From assembly GCF_016881005.1 (NCBI RefSeq), contig NZ_JACOPV010000018.1, positions 1 to 64,000 on the forward strand: a stretch of DNA of 64,000 bases, in the 5' to 3' direction. The DNA is from Pseudomonas arcuscaelestis (GTDB lineage Bacteria; Pseudomonadota; Gammaproteobacteria; Pseudomonadales; Pseudomonadaceae). Every line of letters starts with the position of its first letter. The first letter of the stretch is position 1. This document shows positions 7,478 to 17,200 of the stretch, in pieces. The notes beneath the pieces are model-generated. The model did not search any database. It had not been told where the DNA came from and worked only from the letters and a program-made list of their open reading frames with translations. A program made the position numbers and the translations under genes.

Positions 7478-8887
7478 ATGCAACAAGCAGAAGGTCTCAA
7501 GCGTGGGCTTACCGCGCGTCACATTCGCTTCATGGCATTGGGGTCGGCAATCGGCACCGGCCTGTTCTACGGTTCGGCCGCCGCCATCCAGATGGCAGGT
7601 CCGGCGGTACTGCTGGCGTACCTGATTGGCGGCGCAGCGGTATTCATGGTTATGCGCGCCCTGGGCGAAATGGCCGTGCACAACCCGGTATCCGGCTCGT
7701 TCGGCAGCTACGCCAGCACCTACCTGGGGCCCATGTCGGGCTTTATCCTGGGCTGGACCTACGCCTTCGAGATGATCATTGTGTGCCTGGCCGATGTCAC
7801 CGCATTCGGCATTTATATGGGTTTCTGGTTTCCCGAGGTCGCCCGCTGGATCTGGGTGCTGGGGATTGTTTTCCTGATTGGCGGCCTGAACCTGTGCAAC
7901 GTCAAGGTCTTCGGTGAGATGGAGTTCTGGCTGTCGTTGCTAAAGGTCACCGCTATTGTGGCGATGATCCTGGCCGGCTTTGGCATCATGGCCTTCGGTC
8001 TTAGCAATGCCAGTGCGGAGCACGCAGTCGGTATCAGCAACCTGTTCGATCATGGCGGCTTCATGCCTAACGGCATCGGAGGTCTGATTGCCTCGTTCGC
8101 GGTGGTGATGTTCGCTTTCGGCGGTATCGAAATCATCGGTATCACCGCTGGTGAGGCCAAAGATCCGCAGCGCGTCATTCCCAAGGCAATCAACGCCGTT
8201 CCAATGCGCATTCTGCTGTTCTATGTGCTGACCCTGTTCGTGCTGATGTGCTTGTACCCGTGGCCACAGATTGGCAGCCAAGGTAGCCCATTTGTGCAGA
8301 TCTTCAGCAACCTGGGAATCGGCTCGGCGGCGACGGTATTGAATATCGTGGTGATTTCGGCAGCGGTGTCGGCAATCAACAGCGATATCTTTGGCGCCGG
8401 ACGGATGATGTACGGCCTGGCCCAACAGGGTCATGCGCCCAAAGGCTTCGCGAAAATATCTCGTCACGGTGTACCGTGGATGACTGTACTGGTTATGGGT
8501 GCGGCATTGCTCGGCGGCGTGGTGCTCAACTACCTGATCCCGGAAAACGTATTCCTGTTGATCGCTTCGATCGCTACCTTTGCTACGGTGTGGGTCTGGC
8601 TGATGATTCTGGTAACCCAGGTTGCCATGCGTCGCAGTATGAGCCGTGAAGAAGTGGCCGATTTGAAGTTCCCGGTACCGTTCTGGCCCTATGGTCCGGC
8701 GGCAGCGATTGCCTTCATGCTGTTTGTATTCGGCGTGCTTGGCTACTTCCCTGACACGCAGGCCGCACTGCTGGTCGGCGTAGTCTGGGTATTGTTCCTG
8801 GTTGCCTCTTACCTGCTGTGGTGCAAGCCGCGGGCAGCGAAAGCCGAGGCTGCCTTGGCCCAGGACCCTTCACAACTTCAGCGCTAG
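7478..8887 (+). CDS. hutT: Histidine permease of the APC family (HutT)
   Basis: This 469-residue protein is an amino-acid/polyamine/organocation permease. The N-terminal GLTARHIRFMALGSAIGTGL is the classic first-helix signature, and about twelve hydrophobic segments follow. The AFGGIEIIGITAGEAKDPQR block near residues 205-225 is typical of the proY/hutT/aroP branch. In P. putida and P. fluorescens the gene in this position is the principal histidine uptake system. Substrate is inferred from location between hutH and hutI. No hutXWV ABC transporter genes are present here. A candidate Crc/Hfq site overlaps the translation start region, so uptake may be the point of catabolite control. Confidence 0.88.
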   Translation: MQQAEGLKRGLTARHIRFMALGSAIGTGLFYGSAAAIQMAGPAVLLAYLIGGAAVFMVMRALGEMAVHNPVSGSFGSYASTYLGPMSGFILGWTYAFEMIIVCLADVTAFGIYMGFWFPEVARWIWVLGIVFLIGGLNLCNVKVFGEMEFWLSLLKVTAIVAMILAGFGIMAFGLSNASAEHAVGISNLFDHGGFMPNGIGGLIASFAVVMFAFGGIEIIGITAGEAKDPQRVIPKAINAVPMRILLFYVLTLFVLMCLYPWPQIGSQGSPFVQIFSNLGIGSAATVLNIVVISAAVSAINSDIFGAGRMMYGLAQQGHAPKGFAKISRHGVPWMTVLVMGAALLGGVVLNYLIPENVFLLIASIATFATVWVWLMILVTQVAMRRSMSREEVADLKFPVPFWPYGPAAAIAFMLFVFGVLGYFPDTQAALLVGVVWVLFLVASYLLWCKPRAAKAEAALAQDPSQLQR

Positions 8888-8902
8888 AAACGGAGACATT
8901 GC

Positions 8903-10108
8903 ATGAAAACCCTCTGGCAGCACTGCCACGTGGCGAGCATGGCCCAAGGCACTTACTCGATCATTGAGGACGCGGCTATCGTCACCAGCGCTGGCCGTAT
9001 CGAGTGGATCGGCCCGCGCCAGTCGCTGCCGACCATGACTGCCGATAGAACGGTGGACCTGGGCAATGCCTGGGTCACCCCAGGGCTGATCGACTGTCAC
9101 ACCCATACAGTGTTCGGTGGCAATCGCAGCGGCGAATTCGAGCAGCGCCTGCAAGGCGTCAGTTATGCTGAAATAGCCGCACAGGGCGGCGGCATTGCCA
9201 GCACCGTAAGGGCGACGCGTGCCGCCAGCGAGGATGAGCTGTTCGCCAGCGCCCGTCAGCGGGTCCAGGCCTTGATGCGCGATGGCGTTACCACGCTGGA
9301 GATCAAGTCCGGCTACGGCCTGGACCTTGCCAGCGAGCGCAAGATGCTCAAGGTTATTCGACGCCTGGGTGAAGAGTTGGCGGTGACGGTACGCAGTACG
9401 TGCCTGGCGGCTCATGCCTTGCCGCCTGAGTACAAAGACCGCGCCGATGACTACATTGCCCATATCTGCGATGAGATGCTTCCGGCCCTGGCGGCTGAAG
9501 GGCTGGTCGACGCCGTGGATGCCTTTTGCGAATACCTGGCGTTCTCCCCGGCCCAGGTCGAGCGGGTTTTCATCAAGGCCCGTGAGTTGAACCTGCCGGT
9601 GAAGCTGCATGCCGAGCAATTGTCGTCGTTGGCGGGCTCGAGCATGGCTGCGCGCTATCAGGCGCTGTCGGCTGATCATCTGGAGTTCATGACCGAAGAT
9701 GATGCAATTGCCATGGCAGCAGCTGGGACCGTCGCGGTGTTGTTGCCCGGGGCGTTCTATTTCCTGCGCGAGACGCAACTGCCACCGATGGATGCTCTGC
9801 GTAAACACGGTGTGAAGATTGCCATTGCCAGTGACTTGAACCCCGGCACCTCGCCCGCGCTTTCACTGCGCTTGATGCTGAACATGGCCTGCACGTTGTT
9901 CCGCATGACGCCGGAAGAAGCCCTGGCCGGTGCAACTACCCATGCCGCCAGCGCGCTGGGATTGGGGCACAGTCATGGTTCGCTGGAAGTGGGCAAGGTC
10001 GCCGATTTCGTTGCCTGGCAGATCGAGCGTCCGGCGGATCTGTGCTATTGGCTCGGCGGGGATCTGCCCAAGCGGGTCGTGCGCCTTGGCCAGGAAATTT
10101 TCAGTTGA
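8903..10108 (+). CDS. hutI: Imidazolonepropionase HutI
   Basis: HutI hydrolyses 4-imidazolone-5-propionate to N-formimidoyl-L-glutamate, the third step of histidine breakdown. The 401-residue amidohydrolase has the metal motif DCHTHTVFGG, with His66 and His68. It also has the KSGYGLD block near residue 134, a KLHAEQLSS metal ligand near 234 and ASDLNPGTSP near 311. Length matches the family. It begins 15 bases after hutT behind GGAGA and ends 10 bases before hutG, consistent with one message. Confidence 0.96.
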   Translation: MKTLWQHCHVASMAQGTYSIIEDAAIVTSAGRIEWIGPRQSLPTMTADRTVDLGNAWVTPGLIDCHTHTVFGGNRSGEFEQRLQGVSYAEIAAQGGGIASTVRATRAASEDELFASARQRVQALMRDGVTTLEIKSGYGLDLASERKMLKVIRRLGEELAVTVRSTCLAAHALPPEYKDRADDYIAHICDEMLPALAAEGLVDAVDAFCEYLAFSPAQVERVFIKARELNLPVKLHAEQLSSLAGSSMAARYQALSADHLEFMTEDDAIAMAAAGTVAVLLPGAFYFLRETQLPPMDALRKHGVKIAIASDLNPGTSPALSLRLMLNMACTLFRMTPEEALAGATTHAASALGLGHSHGSLEVGKVADFVAWQIERPADLCYWLGGDLPKRVVRLGQEIFS

Positions 10109-10118
10109 AGGAGGATTA

Positions 10119-10922
10119 ATGGACAAGGTACTGAGTTTTCACCAAGGTCAATTGCCACTGTTGATCAGCATGCCCCACGCTGGTCTGCGTCTGACCCCAG
10201 TGGTCAAGGCCGGCCTGGTGGTGCAGGCGCAAAGCTTGCCTGACACCGACTGGCACATTCCGCAGCTCTATGATTTTGCCCGTGAGCTGGGAGCCAGCGT
10301 GGTGGCTGCCGAGTATTCGCGCTTTGTTATCGACCTGAACCGTCCGGACGACGACAAACCTTTATATGCCGGTGCCACGACCGGGCTTTACCCCGCCACG
10401 TTGTTCGAGGGCGAACCGTTGTTTCAGGCCGGCAAGGAGCCTTCTGCTGAGGAGCGGGCGGAATACCTCGAGGGTATCTGGCGCCCTTATCACGACACCC
10501 TACGTCGCGAGCTGGCACGCTTGCGCGAGCAGTTTGGTTATGCACTGCTCTGGGACGCCCACTCGATTCGTTCGCATATCCCGCATTTGTTTGATGGCAA
10601 GCTGCCGGACTTCAACCTTGGCACCTTTAACGGCGCCAGTTGTGATCCACAACTGGCCGAGCGTCTACAGGGTGTTTGCGCCAAGGCCGAGCGCTACAGC
10701 CACGTCCTCAATGGACGCTTCAAGGGCGGGCACATCACTCGCCACTACGGTGACCCAGCCAACAACATTCATGCGGTGCAACTGGAGCTGGCGCAGAGTA
10801 CGTACATGGAGGAGGTTGATCCGTTCAAGTACCGCGAAGACCTGGCGCAGCCGACTCAGGTCGTGTTGAAACAGTTGCTTGAAACCGTGCTGGCCTGGGG
10901 GCAGGAACGCTATTCGCATTGA
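10119..10922 (+). CDS. hutG: N-formylglutamate deformylase HutG
   Basis: HutG hydrolyses N-formyl-L-glutamate to glutamate and formate, the last step of the five-step route, and acts directly on the product of HutF. The 267-residue protein shows the zinc-site motifs MPHAGLRL at the N-terminus and DAHSIRS near residue 148. It also has the GRFKGGHITRHYG block near 204. ATG at 10119 is chosen because a perfect AAGGAGG (10108-10114) precedes it. Longer in-frame starts overlap hutI and have no such site. The presence of both hutF and hutG shows the pathway releases ammonia and formate rather than formamide. Confidence 0.96.
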   Translation: MDKVLSFHQGQLPLLISMPHAGLRLTPVVKAGLVVQAQSLPDTDWHIPQLYDFARELGASVVAAEYSRFVIDLNRPDDDKPLYAGATTGLYPATLFEGEPLFQAGKEPSAEERAEYLEGIWRPYHDTLRRELARLREQFGYALLWDAHSIRSHIPHLFDGKLPDFNLGTFNGASCDPQLAERLQGVCAKAERYSHVLNGRFKGGHITRHYGDPANNIHAVQLELAQSTYMEEVDPFKYREDLAQPTQVVLKQLLETVLAWGQERYSH

Positions 10923-10926
10923 AGAC

Positions 10927-10991
10927 ATCGCAAGGCAAGCCCGCTTCCACATGACTGTCTGACAGGTGTGGGAGCGAGTTCGCCGGGCGAT
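10927..10991. repeat. REP-type element after hutG
   Basis: ATCGCAAGGCAAGCCCGCTTCCACA and TGTGGGAGCGAGTTCGCCGGGCGAT face each other around a 13-base centre. It closes the hut operon and may also act as a transcript-end hairpin. Confidence 0.75.
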
Positions 10992-11082
10992 AGGGTCGGC
11001 AAGACCCATTCAGGTACATGCTCTAAGCGCAATTCAGGTTTATGATGCCCCACGGCAGAATAATTTCCACACGGAGTGCGTA

Positions 11083-12054
11083 ATGCAGACCTTGTACCCG
11101 CAGATCAAACCCTACGCCCGGCACGATCTGGCCGTGGAAGCTCCACATGTACTGTATGTCGATGAAAGTGGTTCGCCGGAAGGTCTGCCGGTGGTTTTCA
11201 TCCATGGTGGGCCAGGAGCGGGCTGCGATGCGCAAAGCCGTTGCTACTTTGACCCCAACCTTTACCGAATCATCACCTTCGATCAGCGTGGTTGCGGGCG
11301 TTCGACCCCCCATGCCAGCCTGGAAAACAACACCACCTGGCATCTGGTCGAAGACCTTGAGCGCATCCGCGAGCACCTTGGGATCGACAAATGGGTGCTG
11401 TTTGGCGGCTCCTGGGGTTCTACCCTGTCCCTGGCCTACGCTCAGACTCATCCGGAACGTGTGCATGGCCTGATCCTACGAGGGATCTTCCTGTGTCGCC
11501 CACAAGAAATCGAATGGTTCTACCAGGCTGGCGCTAGTCGCCTGTTTCCGGATTACTGGCAAGACTATATCGCACCGATTCCAGCCGAAGAGCGCGGTGA
11601 TCTGGTAGCGGCATTCCACAAGCGCCTAACCGGCAATGATCAGATCGCCCAGATGCATGCCGCCAAGGCCTGGTCTACCTGGGAAGGGCGTACCGCAACC
11701 CTGCGGCCCAATCCGCTGGTGGTCGATCGTTTCTCCGAACCCCAGCGCGCGTTGTCGATCGCCCGCATCGAATGCCATTACTTCACCAATAATGCGTTCC
11801 TTGAACCGAACCAGTTGATTCGTGACATGCCCAAAATTGCTCACCTGCCGGCGGTCATCGTGCACGGTCGCTATGATGTTATTTGCCCGCTGGACAACGC
11901 CTGGGAACTGCACCAAGCCTGGCCGAACAGTGAGCTGAAAGTTATTCGCGATGCAGGGCACGCCGCTTCGGAGCCCGGTATCACTGACGCCTTGGTGCGC
12001 GCCGCAGACCAGATGGCCCGGCGCCTGCTCGACTTGCCTTTGGAAGAAGCATGA
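11083..12054 (+). CDS. pip: Proline iminopeptidase (alpha/beta hydrolase, S33)
   Basis: Pip removes N-terminal proline from peptides in the cytoplasm. The 323-residue product contains the oxyanion block VFIHGGPGAGC and the FDQRGCGRSTPHA motif. It also has the nucleophile elbow GGSWGS near residue 110, and a late DAGHAASEP block supplying the catalytic histidine. These define the S33 prolyl aminopeptidase family, whose usual length is about 320. ATG at 11083 follows CGGAG at 11072-11076. In-frame upstream starts lie in REP sequence and are unlikely. The stop overlaps dtd by four bases (ATGA). Confidence 0.92.
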   Translation: MQTLYPQIKPYARHDLAVEAPHVLYVDESGSPEGLPVVFIHGGPGAGCDAQSRCYFDPNLYRIITFDQRGCGRSTPHASLENNTTWHLVEDLERIREHLGIDKWVLFGGSWGSTLSLAYAQTHPERVHGLILRGIFLCRPQEIEWFYQAGASRLFPDYWQDYIAPIPAEERGDLVAAFHKRLTGNDQIAQMHAAKAWSTWEGRTATLRPNPLVVDRFSEPQRALSIARIECHYFTNNAFLEPNQLIRDMPKIAHLPAVIVHGRYDVICPLDNAWELHQAWPNSELKVIRDAGHAASEPGITDALVRAADQMARRLLDLPLEEA

Positions 12055-12488
12055 AGGGCCTGCTGCAACGCGTGCGTGGCGCGCGGGTAGATGTCGAGGG
12101 CAAGACGGTAGGTGCAATCGACCAGGGACTGTTGGTACTGGTTGCGGTTGAGCCGGGTGATACCCGCGCTCACGCCGACAAGCTATTGCATAAGCTGCTT
12201 AACTACCGGGTATTCAGTGATCCTCAAGGCAAGATGAATCTTTCCCTCAAGGATGTTGCTGGCGGTCTTTTGCTGGTATCGCAGTTCACCCTGGCTGCCG
12301 ATACGCAAAATGGTTTGCGCCCTAGCTTTTCCACGGCGGCGACACCTGCGCTGGGGGCGGAGCTTTTTGACTATTTATTGGCTCAGGCCCACGCTCAACA
12401 CCCCACCGTTGCCAGCGGTCAGTTTGGGGCAGACATGCAGGTGCACCTGGTCAATGATGGCCCCGTAACATTTATGTTACAAATATGA
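12051..12488 (+). CDS. dtd: D-aminoacyl-tRNA deacylase
   Basis: Dtd hydrolyses D-aminoacyl-tRNA, and also mischarged Gly-tRNA(Ala), to keep D-amino acids out of proteins. The 145-residue length is standard. Signature motifs are SQFTLAADT near residue 77, NGLRPSFSTAA and the C-terminal cross-subunit NDGPVTFML, whose Gly-Pro provides chiral proofreading. Its start overlaps the pip stop, so the two genes are probably coupled. A strong intrinsic terminator follows within ten bases of the stop. Confidence 0.95.
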   Translation: MKGLLQRVRGARVDVEGKTVGAIDQGLLVLVAVEPGDTRAHADKLLHKLLNYRVFSDPQGKMNLSLKDVAGGLLLVSQFTLAADTQNGLRPSFSTAATPALGAELFDYLLAQAHAQHPTVASGQFGADMQVHLVNDGPVTFMLQI

Positions 12489-12492
12489 AGGC

Positions 12493-12527
12493 AAAAAACC
12501 CCTGTTTGCGCGAAAACAAGGGGTTTT
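12493..12527 (+). terminator. Intrinsic terminator of pip-dtd
   Basis: AAAACCCCTGTTT at 12495-12507 and AAAACAAGGGGTTTT at 12513-12527 form a strong stem with A- and T-rich flanks. It lies immediately after the dtd stop and ends the pip-dtd unit. Confidence 0.85.
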
Positions 12528-12748
12528 GTAGCATAAATAGTTTGCTGGCCCTGATGCGTTGTAACGCAGCCTGCTGGATAATCGCGCGCTATGTGGGCCT
12601 GCGTTCGTAGGTTCGTTCCACTCTGACTCGAGACTGCCGGAACCGTTTGGGGAATCATTGCGCCCTTTCGGAGTCCGAACAGTGCTCGCCAACTTGGCAT
12701 ATGTCGCTGGCCGTTGGTTTTTTGATCTGTTTTCGGCGAGGGTAGCTC

Positions 12749-14464
12749 GTGATTGTAAGTTCCTGTAATGCACCAAGAACCCCCGGCATCCGTTTGCGCA
12801 AGGCCTTGCTCGCCTGCGCGACGCTGGCAGGCCTGTTTGGCACTGGCCAGCTCTGGGCGTTCAACCTTGATGACGTTGCAACCAAGGCGAAGGATCTTGC
12901 CGGACAGAAGTACGAAGCGCCGAAGAGCAATCTGCCGGCGGTCTTCCGTGACATGAAGTACGGTGATTACCAGCAGATCCGTTTCCTCACGGAAAAAGCC
13001 GAGTGGGCCAAGGACAAAACACCGTTCAAATTGTCCTTCTACCATCAGGGCATGCATTTCGACACACCGGTGAAAATCAACGAAGTCACCGCCACTACCG
13101 TCGAAGAGATCAAATACGACCCGAGCCGTTTTGATTTCGGCAGTGTGAAATTCGATCCAAAGGCTACCGAAAACCTCGGTTATGCAGGTTTTCGCGTCCT
13201 GTACCCGATCAACAAGGCCGACAAGCAGGATGAAATCATGACCCTGCTTGGTGCCAGCTATTTCCGCGTGGTCGGCAAGGGCCATGTCTATGGTCTGTCC
13301 GCTCGTGGCCTGGCCATCGATACTGCATTGCCGTCCGGCGAAGAATTCCCGCGCTTTACCGAGTTCTGGATCGAAAAGCCCAAGCCTGCCGACAAGCACC
13401 TGGTTATCTACGCGTTGCTCGACTCGCCGCGTTCCACCGGTGCCTACAAGCTGACTCTGCGTCCAGGCAGCGACACTATTGTCGACGTCAAGTCCAAGGT
13501 GTTCCTGCGTGACCACGTCAGCCGCCTGGGTATCGCTCCGCTGACCAGCATGTTCTTGTTCGGCGGTAACCAGCCATCGAAAGTGCCTAACTATCGTCCG
13601 GCCCTGCATGACTCCGAAGGTCTGTCGATTCATGCTGGCAATGGTGAATGGCTGTGGCGTCCACTGAACAACCCGAAACACCTGGCAGTGAGCAATTTCA
13701 GCGTTGAGAACCCACGCGGATTCGGCCTGCTTCAGCGCCAGCGTGAGTTCAGCCAGTTCGAAGACCTCGATGACAACTACCAGAAGCGCCCAAGCGCCTG
13801 GATCGAACCGGTCGGTGACTGGGGCAAAGGTACTGTCGACCTGGTCGAAATTCCGACCGCCGATGAAACCAACGACAACATCGTTGCGTTCTGGAGCCCG
13901 GAAAAACTGCCGGAGCCAGGCACGCCGTTCGAGTACGCCTACCGTCTACACTGGACTATCGATGAGTCCGAGTTCCACTCGCCGAACCTGGGCTGGGTCA
14001 AGCAGACCCTGCGTTCCACCGGTGACGTCAAGCAATCCAACCTGATTCGCGAAGCGGATGGCAGCGTTGCATTTCTGGTCGACTTCGAAGGCCCGGTGCT
14101 TGCCAAACTGCCGGAAGACACCGCCGTGCGCAGCCAGGTCAGCATCGGCGACAACGCTGAGCTGGTCGAAAACAACCTGCGCTACAACCCGGAAATCAAA
14201 GGCTGGCGCCTGACCTTGCGGATGAAGGTCAAAGACCCGAGCAAGTCCGTGGAAATGCGTGCGGCGCTGCTGCGTGACGTCCCGGTCGAGCCTGCAAAAC
14301 CTGCGAAACCGACTAAACAGGACAAGGCTGCGGCCAAGTCTGCCAAGGCCGAGAAGCCTGCCGAGCAACCAGCCGCCGATGCGGCATCCACCACCGGGGC
14401 ACCGGCCACCACCGAACAGGTGTTGACCGAGACCTGGAGCTACCAGTTGCCTGCCGATGAGTAA
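12749..14464 (+). CDS. opgG: Periplasmic glucan biosynthesis protein OpgG (MdoG)
   Basis: OpgG acts in the periplasm with OpgH to make osmoregulated periplasmic glucans, probably in branching or release of the beta-1,2-glucan backbone. The 571-residue product begins at GTG 12749. Its signal peptide (LRKALLACATLAGLFGTGQL) ends near QLWAFN at about residue 38. Family blocks include FKLSFYHQGMHFDTPV, LGASYFRVVGKG and SIHAGNGEWLWRPL. Residues about 513-556 form a Lys/Ala/Pro-rich low-complexity insert (VEPAKPAKPTKQDKAAAK...). It lies just before the conserved C-terminal TETWSYQLP. The P. putida protein as I recall it lacks this insert. The stop lies inside the opgH start, an 8-base overlap. Confidence 0.95.
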   Translation: MIVSSCNAPRTPGIRLRKALLACATLAGLFGTGQLWAFNLDDVATKAKDLAGQKYEAPKSNLPAVFRDMKYGDYQQIRFLTEKAEWAKDKTPFKLSFYHQGMHFDTPVKINEVTATTVEEIKYDPSRFDFGSVKFDPKATENLGYAGFRVLYPINKADKQDEIMTLLGASYFRVVGKGHVYGLSARGLAIDTALPSGEEFPRFTEFWIEKPKPADKHLVIYALLDSPRSTGAYKLTLRPGSDTIVDVKSKVFLRDHVSRLGIAPLTSMFLFGGNQPSKVPNYRPALHDSEGLSIHAGNGEWLWRPLNNPKHLAVSNFSVENPRGFGLLQRQREFSQFEDLDDNYQKRPSAWIEPVGDWGKGTVDLVEIPTADETNDNIVAFWSPEKLPEPGTPFEYAYRLHWTIDESEFHSPNLGWVKQTLRSTGDVKQSNLIREADGSVAFLVDFEGPVLAKLPEDTAVRSQVSIGDNAELVENNLRYNPEIKGWRLTLRMKVKDPSKSVEMRAALLRDVPVEPAKPAKPTKQDKAAAKSAKAEKPAEQPAADAASTTGAPATTEQVLTETWSYQLPADE

Positions 14465-17030
14465 TTCTCAAGCACGGCCAGAATCGCTCAGCGAGTATCT
14501 GGCCCATTTACCAATGAGCGACGAGCAGCGGGCAGAACTTGCCAGCTGCTCGTCGTTCAGCGAACTGCATCAACGCTTGTCGGGCCAGCCGGCCTGCGGT
14601 GGAGCCGAAGCCGTGCAGGCTTCGGTGGGGGAGCGCCTGACCCTGACCAGCGCCCAGGAAATACACGACGCCGAGATGCTGGCGGTGGATGGCAGCGGTC
14701 GTATCTGCCTCAAGGCTACGCCGCCGATTCGCCGTACCCGGGTGATTCCCGAGCCATGGCGTACCAATATCCTGATTCGTGGCTGGCGGCGCCTGACCGG
14801 GCGCACCAATGCTCCCGCCCCAGTCAAGCGCGAGCTGCCCAAGGCGCGCTGGCGCTGGGTTGGCTCCCTGCGCCGCTATATTTTGCTGGCGCTGATGCTG
14901 GGCCAGACGATCGTTGCCGGCTGGTACATGAAAGGCATTCTGCCGTATCAGGGCTGGTCGTTTGTCGATCTCGATGAAATCACCCGTCAGCCGCTGTTGC
15001 AGACGGCCACTCAGGTCTGGCCGTACGCATTGCAGACCAGCATTCTGATTCTGTTCGGCATCCTGTTTTGCTGGGTGTCGGCGGGGTTCTGGACCGCGCT
15101 GATGGGCTTTCTCGAGCTGTTGACTGGTCGTGACAAGTACCGTATTTCCGGCAGCAGTGCCGGTAACGAGCCTATCGAAGCTGGCGCGCGTACCGCGATT
15201 GTCATGCCGATCTGCAACGAGGATGTGCCTCGGGTATTTGCTGGCCTGCGGGCGACTTTCGAGTCGGTCGCCGCTACCGGTGACCTGGATCGCTTCGACT
15301 TCTTCGTCCTCAGCGACACCAACGACCCTGACATAGCCGTTGCCGAGCAACAGGCATGGCTGGAGGTGTGCCGCGAGGCCAAGGGCTTCGGGCGGATCTT
15401 CTACCGTCGCCGTCGCCGTCGCGTCAAACGCAAAAGCGGCAACCTCGATGACTTTTGCCGGCGCTGGGGCAGCGACTACCGCTATATGGTGGTGCTCGAC
15501 GCCGACAGCGTAATGAGTGGCGAATGTTTGACCAGCCTGGTTCGGCTGATGGAAGCCAACCCGGACGCCGGTATCATCCAGACCGCACCGAAAGCCTCGG
15601 GCATGGATACCCTCTATGCGCGCATGCAGCAGTTTGCAACCCGCGTATACGGCCCGCTGTTCACCGCTGGCCTGCACTTCTGGCAGTTGGGTGAGTCGCA
15701 TTATTGGGGCCACAACGCGATCATCCGCATGAAGCCGTTCATTGAACACTGCGCCCTGGCGCCATTGCCAGGCAAGGGCGCTTTCGCCGGTGCGATCCTC
15801 TCCCACGACTTCGTTGAAGCGGCGCTGATGCGTCGGGCCGGTTGGGGCGTGTGGATTGCCTATGACCTGCCGGGCAGCTATGAAGAACTGCCGCCGAACC
15901 TGCTCGACGAGCTCAAGCGTGACCGGCGCTGGTGCCACGGCAACTTGATGAACTTCCGCCTGTTCCTGGTCAAGGGCATGCACCCGGTGCACCGTGCGGT
16001 GTTCCTCACGGGGGTGATGTCATACCTGTCGGCGCCGCTTTGGTTCTTCTTCCTGGTGCTGTCGACTGCGCTACTTGCGACCAACACGCTGATGGAGCCG
16101 CAATACTTCCTTGAGCCGCGCCAACTTTACCCGTTGTGGCCGCAGTGGCACCCCGAGAAGGCCATTGCGCTGTTCTCGACCACGATTGTGCTGCTGTTCC
16201 TGCCCAAGCTGCTGAGTATCGTTCTGATCTGGGCCAAGGGTGCCAAAGAGTTCGGCGGACGCTTCAAGGTGACGCTGTCGATGCTGCTAGAGATGCTGTT
16301 CTCCATGCTTCTTGCGCCCGTGCGGATGATTTTCCACACCCGTTTCGTACTCGCCGCATTCCTCGGCTGGGCTGCGACCTGGAATTCACCGCAGCGTGAC
16401 GATGACTCCACCCCGTGGAGCGAAGCAGTGCGCCGCCATGGCCCGCAAACCCTGCTGGGTGTGGCCTGGGCCTTGCTGGTGGCTTGGTTGAACCCAAGCT
16501 TCTTGTGGTGGCTGGTGCCTATCGTCGGCTCACTGATGCTGTCGATTCCGGTTTCGGTCATTTCCAGTCGTGTGCACCTGGGCTTGAGAGCCAAGGACGA
16601 AAGCCTGTTCCTGATTCCCGAGGAATACGCCACACCCGCTGAACTGCTCGCCACCGATCAGTACACCCACGAAAACCGCTGGCATGCCATGCACGACGGT
16701 TTCGTCCGGGCGGTGGTCGATCCACAGCAGAATGCCCTGGCTTGCGCCCTGGCAACTGCGCGTCATGGTGTCGCGGCGCCGATCGAATCGTTGCGCGCCG
16801 AGCGTATCGGCAAAGCGCTGGACGTTGGCCCAAGTGGCCTGGACGGCAACACCCGTCTGGCCTTGCTTAGCGATCCAGTTGCCCTGGCGCGCTTGCATAC
16901 CCGCATCTGGGACGAGAAAAACGAAGCCTGGCTGGGCGTCTGGCGTCAGTCGATCGCCAACGACCCGCACTCGCCATTGTTGCCGTTGCATCCGGAGCCT
17001 GTGGCGCAGCCATCCATGGCTAGCGCCTGA
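14457..17030 (+). CDS. opgH: Glucan biosynthesis glucosyltransferase OpgH (MdoH)
   Basis: OpgH is the inner-membrane family-2 glucosyltransferase that polymerises UDP-glucose into linear beta-1,2-glucan. The 857-residue protein has membrane segments near residues 142-162 and 190-220. The cytoplasmic catalytic domain shows IVMPICNED, the nucleotide-binding VLDADSVMSG, SHDFVEAALMRR and the DRRWCHGN (R-W) motif. A C-terminal membrane block runs from about 515 to 700. The start ATG at 14457 lies within the end of opgG, so translation is probably coupled. A REP element follows the stop. Confidence 0.95.
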   Translation: MSNSQARPESLSEYLAHLPMSDEQRAELASCSSFSELHQRLSGQPACGGAEAVQASVGERLTLTSAQEIHDAEMLAVDGSGRICLKATPPIRRTRVIPEPWRTNILIRGWRRLTGRTNAPAPVKRELPKARWRWVGSLRRYILLALMLGQTIVAGWYMKGILPYQGWSFVDLDEITRQPLLQTATQVWPYALQTSILILFGILFCWVSAGFWTALMGFLELLTGRDKYRISGSSAGNEPIEAGARTAIVMPICNEDVPRVFAGLRATFESVAATGDLDRFDFFVLSDTNDPDIAVAEQQAWLEVCREAKGFGRIFYRRRRRRVKRKSGNLDDFCRRWGSDYRYMVVLDADSVMSGECLTSLVRLMEANPDAGIIQTAPKASGMDTLYARMQQFATRVYGPLFTAGLHFWQLGESHYWGHNAIIRMKPFIEHCALAPLPGKGAFAGAILSHDFVEAALMRRAGWGVWIAYDLPGSYEELPPNLLDELKRDRRWCHGNLMNFRLFLVKGMHPVHRAVFLTGVMSYLSAPLWFFFLVLSTALLATNTLMEPQYFLEPRQLYPLWPQWHPEKAIALFSTTIVLLFLPKLLSIVLIWAKGAKEFGGRFKVTLSMLLEMLFSMLLAPVRMIFHTRFVLAAFLGWAATWNSPQRDDDSTPWSEAVRRHGPQTLLGVAWALLVAWLNPSFLWWLVPIVGSLMLSIPVSVISSRVHLGLRAKDESLFLIPEEYATPAELLATDQYTHENRWHAMHDGFVRAVVDPQQNALACALATARHGVAAPIESLRAERIGKALDVGPSGLDGNTRLALLSDPVALARLHTRIWDEKNEAWLGVWRQSIANDPHSPLLPLHPEPVAQPSMASA

Positions 17031-17032
17031 TG

Positions 17033-17092
17033 TGTCGCGGGGTAGGCCCGCTCCCACAGATAACCGCTGTGGGAGTGGGCTTGCCTCGCGAT
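17033..17092. repeat. REP-type element after opgH
   Basis: TGTCGCGGGGTAGGCCCGCT and the facing arm GGGAGTGGGCTTGCCTCGCG are inverted around ACAGATAACCGCTGT. It separates opgGH from the ABC transporter genes. Confidence 0.8.
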
Positions 17093-17200
17093 AGCTTTCT
17101 GCCTTTTTCTGATACCATCCCTCCCGAATATCTCGCACCCGTCTGTAGGACGGTTAGCGCTAAAAATAAAATTCGAGCTTTCTTGCTGGGGGATCTGGTG

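Noticed and set aside
12419..13681. A 420-codon minus-strand frame across dtd and opgG.
   Set aside because: It crosses a strong terminator and two well-supported genes and shows no family motif.
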